In this document: in pieces, positions 23,636-34,077 of the stretch
Layout: every line of letters begins with the position of its first letter
Position numbering within the stretch: the first letter of the stretch is position 1
From: Membranipora membranacea
Taxonomy: Eukaryota; Bryozoa; Gymnolaemata; Cheilostomatida; Membraniporidae
DNA length: 64,000 bases
Direction: 5' to 3'
NCBI GenBank assembly: GCA_914767715.1
Contig: OU612072.1
Span: forward strand, 19,654,001 to 19,718,000
Notes under the pieces: model-generated
Database searches by the model: none
What the model was told of the DNA's origin: nothing
Seen by the model: the letters and a program-made list of their open reading frames with translations, nothing else
Position numbers and translations under genes: made by a program

Positions 23636-25899
23636 ATGGCAGCTATCAACAAGAGACTACTACTCATTACACTTCTGAGGAGGAGGGTCAAGAGAAGAAG
23701 GATGGAGGCTAAGAAACAGTGTAGGAGGTGGTGGGTGAGGCCAACACTGCTTAATAGAAATCAACATGGCCAATTCCATACAATCATGGAAAACATGAGA
23801 AATAATGACCGTGAGTGGTATTTCAGGTAAGAATTATATTTTGACACATTCATTACACTATTCTACAATGGTATTGAATAACAACACTGTTTATGTGGCC
23901 TTGGACTTTGCCTCCATGTAAAAGTGGCAATTGCTTAGCTTCTTCTACTGCAGTGTATATGTTTGTGTGGCGTATGCTACAAATATTTGTTGATAATGAT
24001 AAGTAAGTTAGAATAATAATATTATAATAGGTCAAGAGTGCAGGGCTCGTCCACTAGTATGGTTGACATCTTGGTGAAGCAACATTATAGGCCTAGAGAG
24101 ATTAGTGCTATCTAACACTAGCAATTGGCCCTTAAACCATGTACCTAGTCACTTTTTTCAAAGACTTCTGCGGGCCTTTCTCATTCTTAGTTGTGAACAA
24201 ACCCGGTATTGTTGTAGATTTCTTCGAATGTCACCAGAGAGATTCGAGCACCTGGCAGAGTTGACACGGCCATATCTGACTAAGCGTTGCTGGAACAGAG
24301 AAGTAATCTGCCCAAAGCAACGCCTTGCTATAACCCTTCGCTATCTGGCGACAGGAAACACGCAGGCATCAGAGAGTTTCAACTTTGTGGTAAGTGTTGA
24401 TGTGTACTCCAAAAATACATCCAGGAGGTATCATGATAAACTGTATACGACCTTTACATCCCACATACTAGCAAAGGGTTACAGTAGAAATATGAGTACA
24501 CGGTATTTAAAACAAGTGTCCCTTTGCTGTTAAATTATCATGGTGGGTCAGAAGGCAGCGATATGTTATTTTTACCAGCTACGTGCAGACAGGCAGAGCT
24601 GTTAATATACTATGAATCAAAACTATTTGCTCATACAACTATTTCTTTCCTGTCCTATTGCTTTCAGTGGCTTTTTAGATGTTGATGTCAGGCATGATTA
24701 AAATATGAGTGAGCTCTTCCCTGTCCGACTGTACTTAGTTCCTAACATGTGTTTGGGGTTAGTGAAAAGCGCCCTAGTCAAAACGAGCAAGGCTTGTGGT
24801 TAGGGCTACGCTTTCTTTGCTTTCAGTGGCTTTTAATGTTAATATAGGGCATGATAAAAATATGATCAAACTTTTGCTCATATTTTTGATATTATAGCAA
24901 TTTAAATTTTTTACACAATGATTTATCTTGTAGCAGATCAGATTTTTATATACCCGTAAGATAGTGGGCTCTTTGTTGTTTCAGGTTGGGCGAACAAGTG
25001 TATCGAGGATTGTGCGTGAGGGCTGCACTGCCATCTGGAATGCGTTGAATGAAACTTACCTCACTCATCCCAGGACTGAAGCGGAATGGAAGGCTATTGC
25101 TGATGAGTACTTTCAAGAATGGAACTTGCCACATGTTATAGGAGCATTGGATGGAAAGCATATCAACATCCAGTGCCCAAAACTAGGTGGTTCAGACTTC
25201 AGAAATTATAAAGGTTTTTACTCGACTAACCTTATGGCAACATGCGATGCTAAATATAGATTTATCTTCGTAGATGTTGGCTCGTATGGTAGAGACAACG
25301 ATGCAGCTGTATTTAACAGAACAAATCTCTATCAACTTCTCGAATCTGGAGATGCAAAAATACCTCCGCAATCACCTGTTAACGGCTTCGACTTACCATA
25401 TGTATTAATTGGGGATGAAATATTTCCCCTTAAGAACTGGCTTATGAAGCCGTATCCAGGTAGCAATCTTTCAGAGTCTCAACGTATATATAACTACCGT
25501 TTATCTCGTGCTCGTAGATGCATTGAGAACGCTTTCGGTATTCTGTCAGCAAGATGGCAGATATTCAGAAGACCTATATGTGCCAATCTCGATCTCATCG
25601 ATAATATCGTGCAAGCCTGCTGCTGTTTGCACAACTATCTATTGAGCACAGACAATGCCAAGTATTTACCCACAGGATTTGCTGACTCCTATGATTCAAG
25701 TGGTCAACTGATTCATGGCGGATGGAGAGCCTGTATATCTAATCAAGCCTTTGGAAGCTTGACAAATCAGGGGTCAAACTTCAGCGGCCTCAATCCAAAA
25801 ACAGTGAGAGACCGGTTTTGTCTATATGTGAACAGCCATGAAGGATCTTTAGCATGGCAAGTAGAATATATCCGTGACAGTGGCCGTGTTGCTGTGTAG
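23636..25899 (+). CDS. PIF/Harbinger transposase (HARBI1-like DDE nuclease), intact
   Basis: Three exons: 23636-23826 (ends TTCAG|GTAAGA), 24218-24389 (TGTTGTAG before it, GTG|GTAAGT after it) and 24985-25899 (after TTTCAG). They join in phase to about 425 residues, a normal length for the family. The N-terminus is very basic. The middle has the helical region FLRMSPERFEHLAELTRPYL. The catalytic core shows GALDGKHINIQCP (first Asp), VDVGSYGRDNDAAVF (second block), LIGDEIFPLKNWLM, and RARRCIENAFGILSARW carrying the final Glu. ATG 23636 is chosen because it opens the basic N-terminus about 320 bp inside the left end. The product cuts and pastes the element, normally helped by the Myb/MADF partner encoded on the other strand. 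No stop or frameshift was found. Confidence 0.92.
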
Positions 25900-25964
25900 A
25901 TAAAAGTTTTGTAAACTGATTTTTTATTTTTTTTTATATTTTTGTACAATATAATTTTATTTGC

Positions 25965-26425
25965 ACAACCTGTGCAAGAAACAAATAACAAAAAACATTA
26001 TTTATCGAAATAAACTGTAAAACTTAAAAAAGAGTCGCATATTAAACAAAGTGAGCATATAAATTATGCAGAAGCTACTGAGATCAACGAAGAGGAACCA
26101 ATAATGCTGTTCTGGTAATGGCATCATCATATTATGCTGCTAAATTTGGATTTATCTGCACAGCTTGTGCAAGAAACAAATAACAAAAAACATTATTAAT
26201 GGAAATAAACTGTAAAACTAAAAAACTAAAAAAAAAGTCGCATATAATACAAAGTGAGCATATACATTATGCAGAAGCTACTGAGATCAACGGAGAGGAA
26301 CCAATAATGCTGTTCTGGTAATGGCGTCATCATATCATGCTGCTAAATTTGGATTTATCTGCACAGCTTGTGCAAGAAACAGATAACAAAAAAGATTATT
26401 GATGCAAATAAACTGCAAAACAAGG
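25965..26425 (+). repeat. Threefold direct repeat between the convergent Harbinger-1 genes
   Basis: A unit of about 200 bp starting at TGTGCAAGAAACA occurs at 25972, 26168 and 26370 (the last partial). It includes GCAGAAGCTACTGAGATCAA and GGCATCATCATATTATGCTG. The latter closely resembles the MADF last exon near 26620-26640 (CATCATATTATGCTGCTGGA), so the 3' spacer seems to have grown by tandem duplication of the end of the MADF gene. Confidence 0.7.
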
Positions 26426-26510
26426 TAAACGTATGAAAACATAAATAAAATAAACTTCATGCAGAAGTTACAGAGATCAGCCCAGATGGATGAATAATAC
26501 CAGGAGTAAT

Positions 26511-28831
26511 TTACAAGTTAAGCATAGTGGGATTGTTTGTGGACATTTGTTGTGGAGCAATATTGTTTGTGGAAAGCTGATTTTGGACTTGAGGGTTCAT
26601 GGAATACTGCTGAGGTGGTACTGGTGCCATCATATTATGCTGCTGGATTGAATTATTAGCCGGATATTGCTGCGGGGCTAAAGGGTTCGGGGGATGCCAC
26701 TGGAAATTGGTATAGTTTGGTGGTTGTGATGGTAACTGAGGTTTGGCTTTGTTTACGACATAGTTGTTTATCAGCTGCATGATTTCCATTTGGAGCAACA
26801 TTTGTTGTTCTAGTGGTACCTCCCTTATCTTAGGAGCCATGCTACGGAGGAACAGCATCACTGCATCATCATCATTTTCTTCATTAAGTTTCTTTATCAG
26901 CATCTTATCAACATCATCTAGATCTAGCTTGCGTGACTTTGAGTTTTCTTCCTTTTTCTTCCGTTTAGCCCATGGACGAGAGTCTGTGACATTTTCCGCC
27001 CTAGCTACAAGTACAATATTCCAATAGATCATCTAGTTTAATAATGCTGGATTGAGGGATAGGCAATAGCTTGGGATTAGTAGGCCGGGCAAAGAATCAT
27101 TATTTTAGTGGATATACCATAAACATTATGAAATTCGTCATCATTTACACTGTTTTGCATACCAAATTGAAATCAAGATTAAGTAACATGATATAAATCC
27201 CACAGGATGACACAACCACTAATAAAATAGATGTTGAACTGCAATTACAAAAAATACCTGCAGCAGAAGTAGTGGCTGGTGTAGTGGCTGGTGTACTGGC
27301 TGATATACTGGGGGTCACATCTTCAGCAAGTGTGGAAACTTCGTCTGTAAGAAATGAGTACCATATAGCTTTGATAAAGATAACTTCACAAAATTAAACT
27401 GAGGCAGCTAATAGTTGCTGATTAGGTAAGTGATAAGAATGGTAAATTATAGACAGTTTTGTTGGCTAGGGTTAAACGAGAGACAATCCAAGTTATAAAT
27501 CAGTTAACAGAACGTTACAGCTATTCTGTGACATTTCAGAAACACCAAATTAGGATAGACTAAGATAAAACCTGAAAAGCTTCGCTCCAGACATCTATTA
27601 TGAGTGAGATAAGCAAAACTTTAGTAGTTTACCTGAAACAGCGATTTCAGATTCATCTTCGCTAGATTCCTGACTGACCAGATTAGTTTTTGTCGTCCTT
27701 GTTTTAATGAAGCTGAATAACCAAGCAAACGGTTTATACTCAGCGTTAGGAGTGAAACTGTCCGCTCCACTCCCTGATGGCCTAGCTTCCCGCAGGTAGC
27801 GCCCCACTCTGGTGCGAAACGTCTTTAGTCTAAAACAAAGCAACATAAAACACAGGTAATTGATAGGTCTCCCAGTATAACTGGTTAGTTAGGCGAATGT
27901 AAGTCATATAACGAGGCTTGCAAACGAAGCTATTAAAAAGCTCAAACATATTATACCTAACGATAAGAAAATCAGCGTAGAGATCAACCTAAGAGCTTCC
28001 AATGTCTATGTTGCAAGTATATTGTTATATAATAGCGTTGAGACCTGGACAATCAGTAAGGCAGTAAAGAATTTTATCGACAGTTTCCATATAGGACTAC
28101 TAAGAACTGTCATTTACGTGAAGTTGCCAAACAAAAAAAGCAGCCCAGACCTGTACAAGAAAGCCAAGGAAAAGTTGTGGAGCCAAACACCAAATGAAGC
28201 CTCGGGTTCATTGGGCACACACGCATATTGTATACTTCATATTTATTCTGTTGCAAATAGACACAACCATTAGAACGGCAATCTAACCATTGCAAATCAG
28301 TAGGAATATGCCTTTGCATCAGCTTATTTGGTGTAGTTTAGGCCAGTTTAGTACGATATTTCTTCTTACAAAAAAAGCTTTGAAGCATGAAACAATCAAA
28401 AACAATCATCATTTTGGGACTGACACAAACCACAGACAGCTCCTATCTAGTTGTGCAGCCACCCATCAATCTTCTTTTCTAATAAATCTCCGAGTATAAT
28501 AATAAAAATGTGCTACAGCACTTTGCAATAACAAGGGGAGATAGTTCATGAGTTTCAGCCATGAGTCACTGTGTGTCAGACTTTGTGCCAAAGTTAGCAG
28601 ATCATGCATTAGCAGGATCAATCAATCTTAGCTGACAAGTGAGCAGTAGTTAATAAGAGCTAGTGAGACAAACCTGTTTTCCACCTCCTCTTTTGTTGAA
28701 TCAAATTTTGCTCCAATTTCTGCTAGAGCATTAGCTTTAGTTGTCTTTTTATTCTTATAACTCTTCCGACTAGTGTCATACAGGCAGGGATACTCCCTTA
28801 CTGTATCCATGAAGGCTATGTCATTATCCAT
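26511..28831 (-). CDS. MADF-BESS DNA-binding protein, Harbinger partner gene, intact
   Basis: Four minus-strand exons in consistent phase: 28831-28674, 27829-27633, 27344-27258 and 27004-26511, giving about 311 residues. Exon 1 starts at ATG 28831 and holds the first part of the MADF (Myb/SANT-like) fold: FMDTVREYPCLYD, then KTTKANALAEIGAKF. Exon 2 holds the second half (TFRTRVGRYLREARPSGSG, FAWLFSFI) and an acidic tail. Exon 3 is Thr/Ala/Pro-rich. Exon 4 has a basic cluster (WAKRKKKEENSKSRK), a BESS-like segment (AVMLFLRSMAPKIREVPLEQ) and a Gln/Pro/Asn-rich tail. In Harbinger elements this second protein binds the transposon ends and brings the nuclease to the nucleus and DNA. It is convergent with the nuclease gene, and the 3' ends are about 610 bp apart. 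Confidence 0.88.
27911..28273 (+). pseudogene. Non-LTR retrotransposon RT C-terminal fragment
   Basis: A plus-strand open stretch inside the first intron of the MADF gene. TRLANEAIKKLKHIIP, VYVASILLYNSVETWTISK and IDSFHIGLLRTVIYVK follow the order of the segment after the RT domain of LINE proteins (LLYG.ETW.L.K...LD.F..R.LR). It ends at a stop after about 120 codons and has no RT core, so it is a 5'-truncated relic inserted in the Harbinger element. Confidence 0.65.
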
Positions 28832-29042
28832 TACTGTAGTTGTGGATAGCTTAAACTAAATAATTTATTGCCAGGAAAATGTCTGTCAACTGTCAGTAAA
28901 ATTTGGAGAATGAAAGTTGTCCTTGACATTGAGTCTCTTGAACAGAAGGGAGAAATATCAAAGATAGACCTGTGAATTCACAGATCAGTGGTACCCACCA
29001 ATCATAGGTCATCGTAGGAGCGCACAACTCGCAATAAACTCC

Positions 29043-29072
29043 CACGAAAGTAGAATCGATTCTACTTTCGTG
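29043..29072. other. Perfect 30-bp palindrome in the Harbinger-1 right end
   Basis: CACGAAAGTAGAATC is followed immediately by its exact reverse complement. It lies in the subterminal region between two copies of the GGTACCCACC core, where the DNA-binding partner would be expected to bind. Confidence 0.85.
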
Positions 29073-29181
29073 CGAAGGTATTTGTAAACGCACGATCTCT
29101 GTGTATTTTGTACCCACCAATCACAGCAATGCACAAGTGGTCGTGCATGATCGCAGATGAGCTCCTGGGACAGTTATGCAG

Positions 29182-29198
29182 TTGATGGGTACCAGGCT
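29182..29198 (-). repeat. Harbinger-1 right terminal inverted repeat
   Basis: TTGATGGGTACCAGGCT is followed directly by the TTA duplication. Internal copies of the same core lie at 28990-29001 and 29110-29120. Confidence 0.85.
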
Positions 29199-32100
29199 TT
29201 ATGTATAGGAAACAATTGACATATCCTGAGCATAGGAGTTATCAATAAAAGGTTGTTATTCTTCCCAAGTATACTACATTTACACTCAAAGTTGATCATA
29301 AAGAGAACAACTCTAAGTTGAATTGGTAAATAGGCTTGTGAAAAGTGGCGCAACAGCTCCATTTCATCAAAGACTACAGTCCTCGGTCAAATCATTTAAC
29401 AATCTTACCAGTTTCACCAAAAAAGTGAGGCATGACTAACAGCTCCCTAGGTTTTTATAGCAACAAGCAATTAGTTATAGAAACCCTTGCTGACATGTGT
29501 TGCTGACTTTACCATATTTACTGAAAGGATTTATGGTTTGGAAGGGTGAACTTACAGTAAATTTAACTGCCTCTCAGAGGTACAGTAGACCAAACCTATT
29601 AATGAGTTGGTGCATGCCTCACGTTCACTATCTTTCAGATGTGCTTTTACCCAAGCAGTAAAGGACTTGACTACATGGAACGACAAAGGAGCACGTTTAC
29701 GTGATTTCCAAAAACCTTTCGTATGGCATTGTGCCCGGCCTTACAGTCATCTACCATGAAATGTTCAGGAGAACCGCAACCTTCAATTAACATGTAGATA
29801 AATCAATATGATTTTGGGAGTTGGGTGTGGCAGATGAACTGACACGGGATGATGCGTTTTATTATGACATTGCATTATAAAGCTAGCTACCAAAACTACA
29901 AGTGGAAAGCATTGTGTCCGTTTTAATTGCCCAGCTGAAGGTGACACAACTCCCTGCCTGTTGCAATGAAGCTTCAAACGATTGTTTCCTTGTATTATGG
30001 CAAGTCTGGTATGCCAACATTTGCGTCAATACCAAGTGGCTGAAACATATATACATTGTTTTACAAGCCATCGTTATCAATAACGGCCCACTCATAATAA
30101 TATAACTCTTCATGCTATAACGGTAAACTCAGCCTGCACTAACAGGCCTCTTCTTGGCTAAAAGTAATTTGCAACAGTTTGAGTTGCCCTTACCTCTCCA
30201 GCGGAGGCTACTTTTGCATATTTTTATTAGCAGAGCAAGAGGGTTCGATCCTTCAGGCTAGGTTAGGCTAAGTGAGCTTGATTTGAGAGGCACAGGCATG
30301 ACGCAGACTCAAAGACCAGATTAGCGACGTCATCATTTGAAATTACCACTCAAATCGGCCACAAAAAATGGCAAATCATTATTGTTTTCATTTTCTATGT
30401 GATGTGTTCCAGTGACCTAGAGGTTATACCACGTTTACCAGCATTACTCTAGAAAAGATTGACATATATGCCCTAGGATCAAACCAGGTGGATTCCATAT
30501 TTTTTAAAACATTTCAGATGGCTTCCCCTGCAGTGAGGATGAAAGGCGAAACCTACCAAATGTGACCTATATTGACACAAGTTTCGTACATATGTTTTGG
30601 GTTTAGTGAAGAGACCCATCAGCAGCATGACTTTTAAAATTATTTGGTTTTTTCATACTCTTCATCAGTGGGGCTTTACTTGTTGCCTGGGTGGGAGGGG
30701 ATGTCACTAACTACCAAAACACATGCGGGGAACAAATTAAAAGTAGGTAATAAAAGTTCCAGTGTGACTGCAACTGCCACTGTTTGAAGGAAGCTGGTGG
30801 CAATTAGTAAATTTCGCATAGCAGTGTAAATGGTAATTTCAACTACACGTACCTCCAAATCCTTGACTGCCTAACAGGTCTTTCAACTGTGAAAGTCCAG
30901 ATGCTATTGCCTCTTCTGACTCTGATGTTGTCACAAAGGCACCTGTGAGAATTGCAATGAATTAATTGTGTTTACAGATGACAAAAAACTTTGCTACACT
31001 TTCATCATTAATCTTCGCCAAAGCAATTTGCCTTCAATCTGAAAGTGGTCACCTTATAATAAAGATACACATTTTATGCATGTAACATAGAAAAAGCAAA
31101 GTAGGGTGGAGGTAGAGCATGACTTGGATTATCGATTATCAATAAGATATTGGGGGAAACTTGGCAGCAGAGCATAACAAAGAACAGTGACGGGAATGAC
31201 AGGATAGTGACTTCATCACCGTATGTGTGCGTGCTGCTTACCAAGAGGTACCGTTTCTCCAACAGTGATAGTTGCAAGGGGGAACAATTTCGTGCCATCA
31301 TTGTCCAGTCCACCCGTGGCGTCCATGAATACCATCTTGCCGGCACCGCTAAATGAAACGATATATAAAATGTATAATTTATTATCTTCATTTTGTTCAT
31401 GCACAAATTCTGAGCGTAGATCTGCATGGCAATGGCTACTATGTCTCGCAGTAGTGAGGTATGCACTTGTTGCGCTGATGATCCATACAATACCACAGTG
31501 GGGACAATTTCATTGTCAATCCTGAAGGATGTCAGAATGGAATTATAGGTTATGAACAAGTAGTACGAGTCCACCCATCCAACTAGCCCATTATCTAAAA
31601 CCAGTTATTGCTCAATATCTAAATTTATCATGTTTTCATAGGAAAAACATTTGGTTGGACAAAAATGATGTTAGACGTGGTCTTTTGGGTCAATGGCGAA
31701 AAGCAAAGAACGTCGCCGTATTAGTCATGGATGACATAACTAACATAGCGATTTATGTACATGTATAACAATTATGTATTTGTAAATGATCACCTAGGGC
31801 TTAAAACAGAATGCATTGTTCAAGTTGTTTAAAGTTGTTCATTTCTAGTTGATGCGGAGAAAAAAAAACATGAACCCACCTCAGAGAGTGACATCTTATG
31901 TTGTACTGGGTTACAAATGTGCATACGGCATGTCCATTACCAGTCACAACAGAGGAGTGTCTTACATCTTCCATCTTGCCTAGTTGCCTGGACACAGCAG
32001 AAGCGGCGCTGGATCCAGTCTGGTGTCTTTCGCCATATTTGTTTTCCTGATATTTCCTATAACTTCTAAGATGACAAATATGTATGTGATATTAACATAT

Positions 32101-33054
32101 CAGGAATTGGTACAGAAACAGCAGATACCAAAGCCCCAAAAAATGGAAAAATCAACAAAATCCACCAATGGGAATAAAAATATGAGTTCAACGTGCAATT
32201 TAGGCTCGGTCTAATACTGAACCCTTTATAACTTTCATAACCATGCTGCTGAAGAGGCGTTCACCAACCTAAAACATTTGCTTGCAATCAAGTAAGCAAG
32301 TAAATCATGCAAATTTGGTAGGGTTTTTCTTCCATAAGTAAAAATATGTGTAAAGGGTGGCATAGTAGAATAACAGCTCATTTTCTCACAATATCGCATA
32401 GAGAGTGTTTTTTCTACAATGATTATAATTTCATACTGCTTAGTATAACAGCTTCCAAGGGAAGACAACTAGAACGTTCCTTATTGCGTATAGACCAACA
32501 TGAACGAAATGATGGGCTACTAACTGCAGTTTTTTTAAACCAGGGTAGTAGCCTATACATTCAGATCTCAGATCTTTGTGGCATGCCATTATAGACAAAA
32601 TTTGTTTGAGTCCACAAAAAGATATTTTCCCAATTCCCAACCAACTAAAATTAATGGCAAAATGTTGACAAATAATTAGAAAACATCATTGTGTGCAACA
32701 TAATTCAGATGGCATAAAATATTTGGCTAGCTCTTGGAAAGCATAATAGTATGTTTCAGAGCAAGTACTGGCAGACACCCTACTCTAAAGTACTTCATGA
32801 ACTACCAACCTTTTGACAAAGTGATAGTCAGGACAAAGAGACCTGTTAGCTAGCTTCTCGGGCTCACATATATCCCCACATATGTTGTTTTTCGCCTTCA
32901 CCGTGGTGGAACCACTTTCAAATAGCTTGTTCAGTTTCTCTTTGATCTCATCATGTACAGGGGCCTTTGCCAAGGCTGCGGCACTGTTCAAACTATGGTT
33001 ATGCACATTTTTCAATGTGCATAACATTGTCATGTTTCCGCTGAAACACCGGGG
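29199..33054 (-). pseudogene. MULE-type transposase gene, N-terminal and catalytic exons
   Basis: Minus-strand exons: 33054-32810 (HNHSLNSAAAL, then the helical LNKLFESGSTTVK and CPDYHFVK), 32065-31966, 31521-31405, 31348-31242 (MVFMDATGGLDNDG, the first catalytic Asp of the MULE DDE domain), 30942-30853, 29780-29556 (FMVDDCKAGHNAIRKVFG, the second Asp block, then LLCR and an FHVVKSFTAW-like helix) and 29225-29199. Phases agree at all junctions except 31966/31521, where an exon may be missing. In 29780-29556, TCGTTCCATG reads out of frame unless one T is added; adding it also restores the phase to the next exon. The Harbinger element at 23312-29198 interrupts the last exon. The N-terminus beyond 33054 was not found. 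Mutator-like transposases cut and paste DNA; this copy is broken. Confidence 0.75.
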
Positions 33055-34077
33055 CTGTTTACAGGCGTTTACCCAAATAAGCAGTGTCCCAAGTAACCCA
33101 GTTAAAAAAGGGTATAAATTTGGACCCTGGATCGGAATGTGTCTGTCTGAATACGACCAATTGCCTTTAGGCTGTATTGAAATTAGACCTGATCCCACAA
33201 GAAATAATATAAAGCAGTTATGACTCTGTGTAAGAGATCAGTGGTGAGCTACCGGTAGTTTCAGGAAGAATGTTAAGGAGAACGTGATCTAAGCCTTGAA
33301 CCTATATCAACCACAACTGTATCAGTAAAACACACATTCTGTGTAGCAGCGCAACATATCTCAAAAGAAACAACACTGCTTGCATATTAAAATTAAAATT
33401 TCCAGCTCTCATCATACAATTCTCATGGATTTTACAGGCAGCTATGTGGTATCATGTCAACTGCCAGCTAAGCAAATAAAAACAATCAAAATAAATATTC
33501 AGAATACTTATTTCTGTGTAATGTTTATTTAATATCGAACTAAGGAGGATTTCTGGGATACCGGAGTTTGTTGATAGTTTTGCATCAAGTCTAAAAACGG
33601 ATATAATCTCGGAAACTAAATATCGATCTAAGGACGATTTCTGGAATATCAGAGTTTGTTGATAGTTTTGCATCGAGGCTAAAAACGGATATAATCTCGG
33701 AAACTAAATATCGATCTAAGGAGGATTTCTGGAATATCAGAGTTTGTTGATAGTTTTTGCATCGAGGCTGTACCAAAGTCAATACCCAATCGAGTTACAT
33801 GTTCATATAATCTCAAACAAGTAGTTATATTAATATTTGTGCACTATAAGTTTTTATAGTTGCTCGTAAATATTTTAGTTCTAAAATATTAGCCACAATT
33901 ACAAGACAGTAATAAACACCTGCTATAAGTTTCTATAGCCAGGTAAAGCAAGTCATACACAAAAATAGGAAGGATATAACAATAGGGTCATTTTACCTTT
34001 ATTAATTTTGTTGTTTTACACTCACTGATCTCCTCTATATGGAAAATCTGATCAGTAATATAATGATATGAAGGAAG
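33055..34077. other. Region between divergent MULE and RecQ-like genes
   Basis: No exon is supported apart from the possible MULE N-terminus. A tandem repeat of 88 bp lies at about 33525-33770. The remaining DNA is AT-rich, with runs such as AGTTTTTATAGTTG and TAAGTTTCTATAG near 33.85-33.94 kb. Promoters of both genes would be expected here but cannot be pinpointed. Confidence 0.45.
33525..33770 (+). repeat. 88-bp tandem repeat, about 2.8 copies
   Basis: GGAAACTAAATATCGATCTA, AGGATTTCTGGAATATCAGA, GTTTGTTGATAGTTTTGCAT and CTAAAAACGGATATAATCTC recur at 88-bp spacing (33603 and 33691). The leftmost copy is diverged. The overlapping minus-strand ORFs are products of the repeat. Confidence 0.8.

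Larger units (their letters stand above)
23312..29198. mobile_element. PIF/Harbinger DNA transposon, complete (Harbinger-1)
   Basis: A 5,887-bp element with imperfect terminal inverted repeats: AGCCTTGTACCCACCAA on the left, and the reverse complement of TTGATGGGTACCAGGCT on the right. It is flanked by a TTA duplication (23309-23311 and 29199-29201), the 3-bp target expected for Harbinger. It holds the two usual genes in convergent order: a DDE nuclease (plus) and a MADF/Myb-like DNA-binding protein (minus). Both are open through all exons, so the element could be autonomous. It interrupts a coding exon of the MULE gene, so it is the younger insertion. A non-LTR fragment lies in a MADF intron. 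Confidence 0.93.

Noticed and set aside
26764-27027. 87-codon Ser/Phe-rich plus-strand ORF
   Set aside because: Antisense of the MADF-BESS last exon of Harbinger-1.
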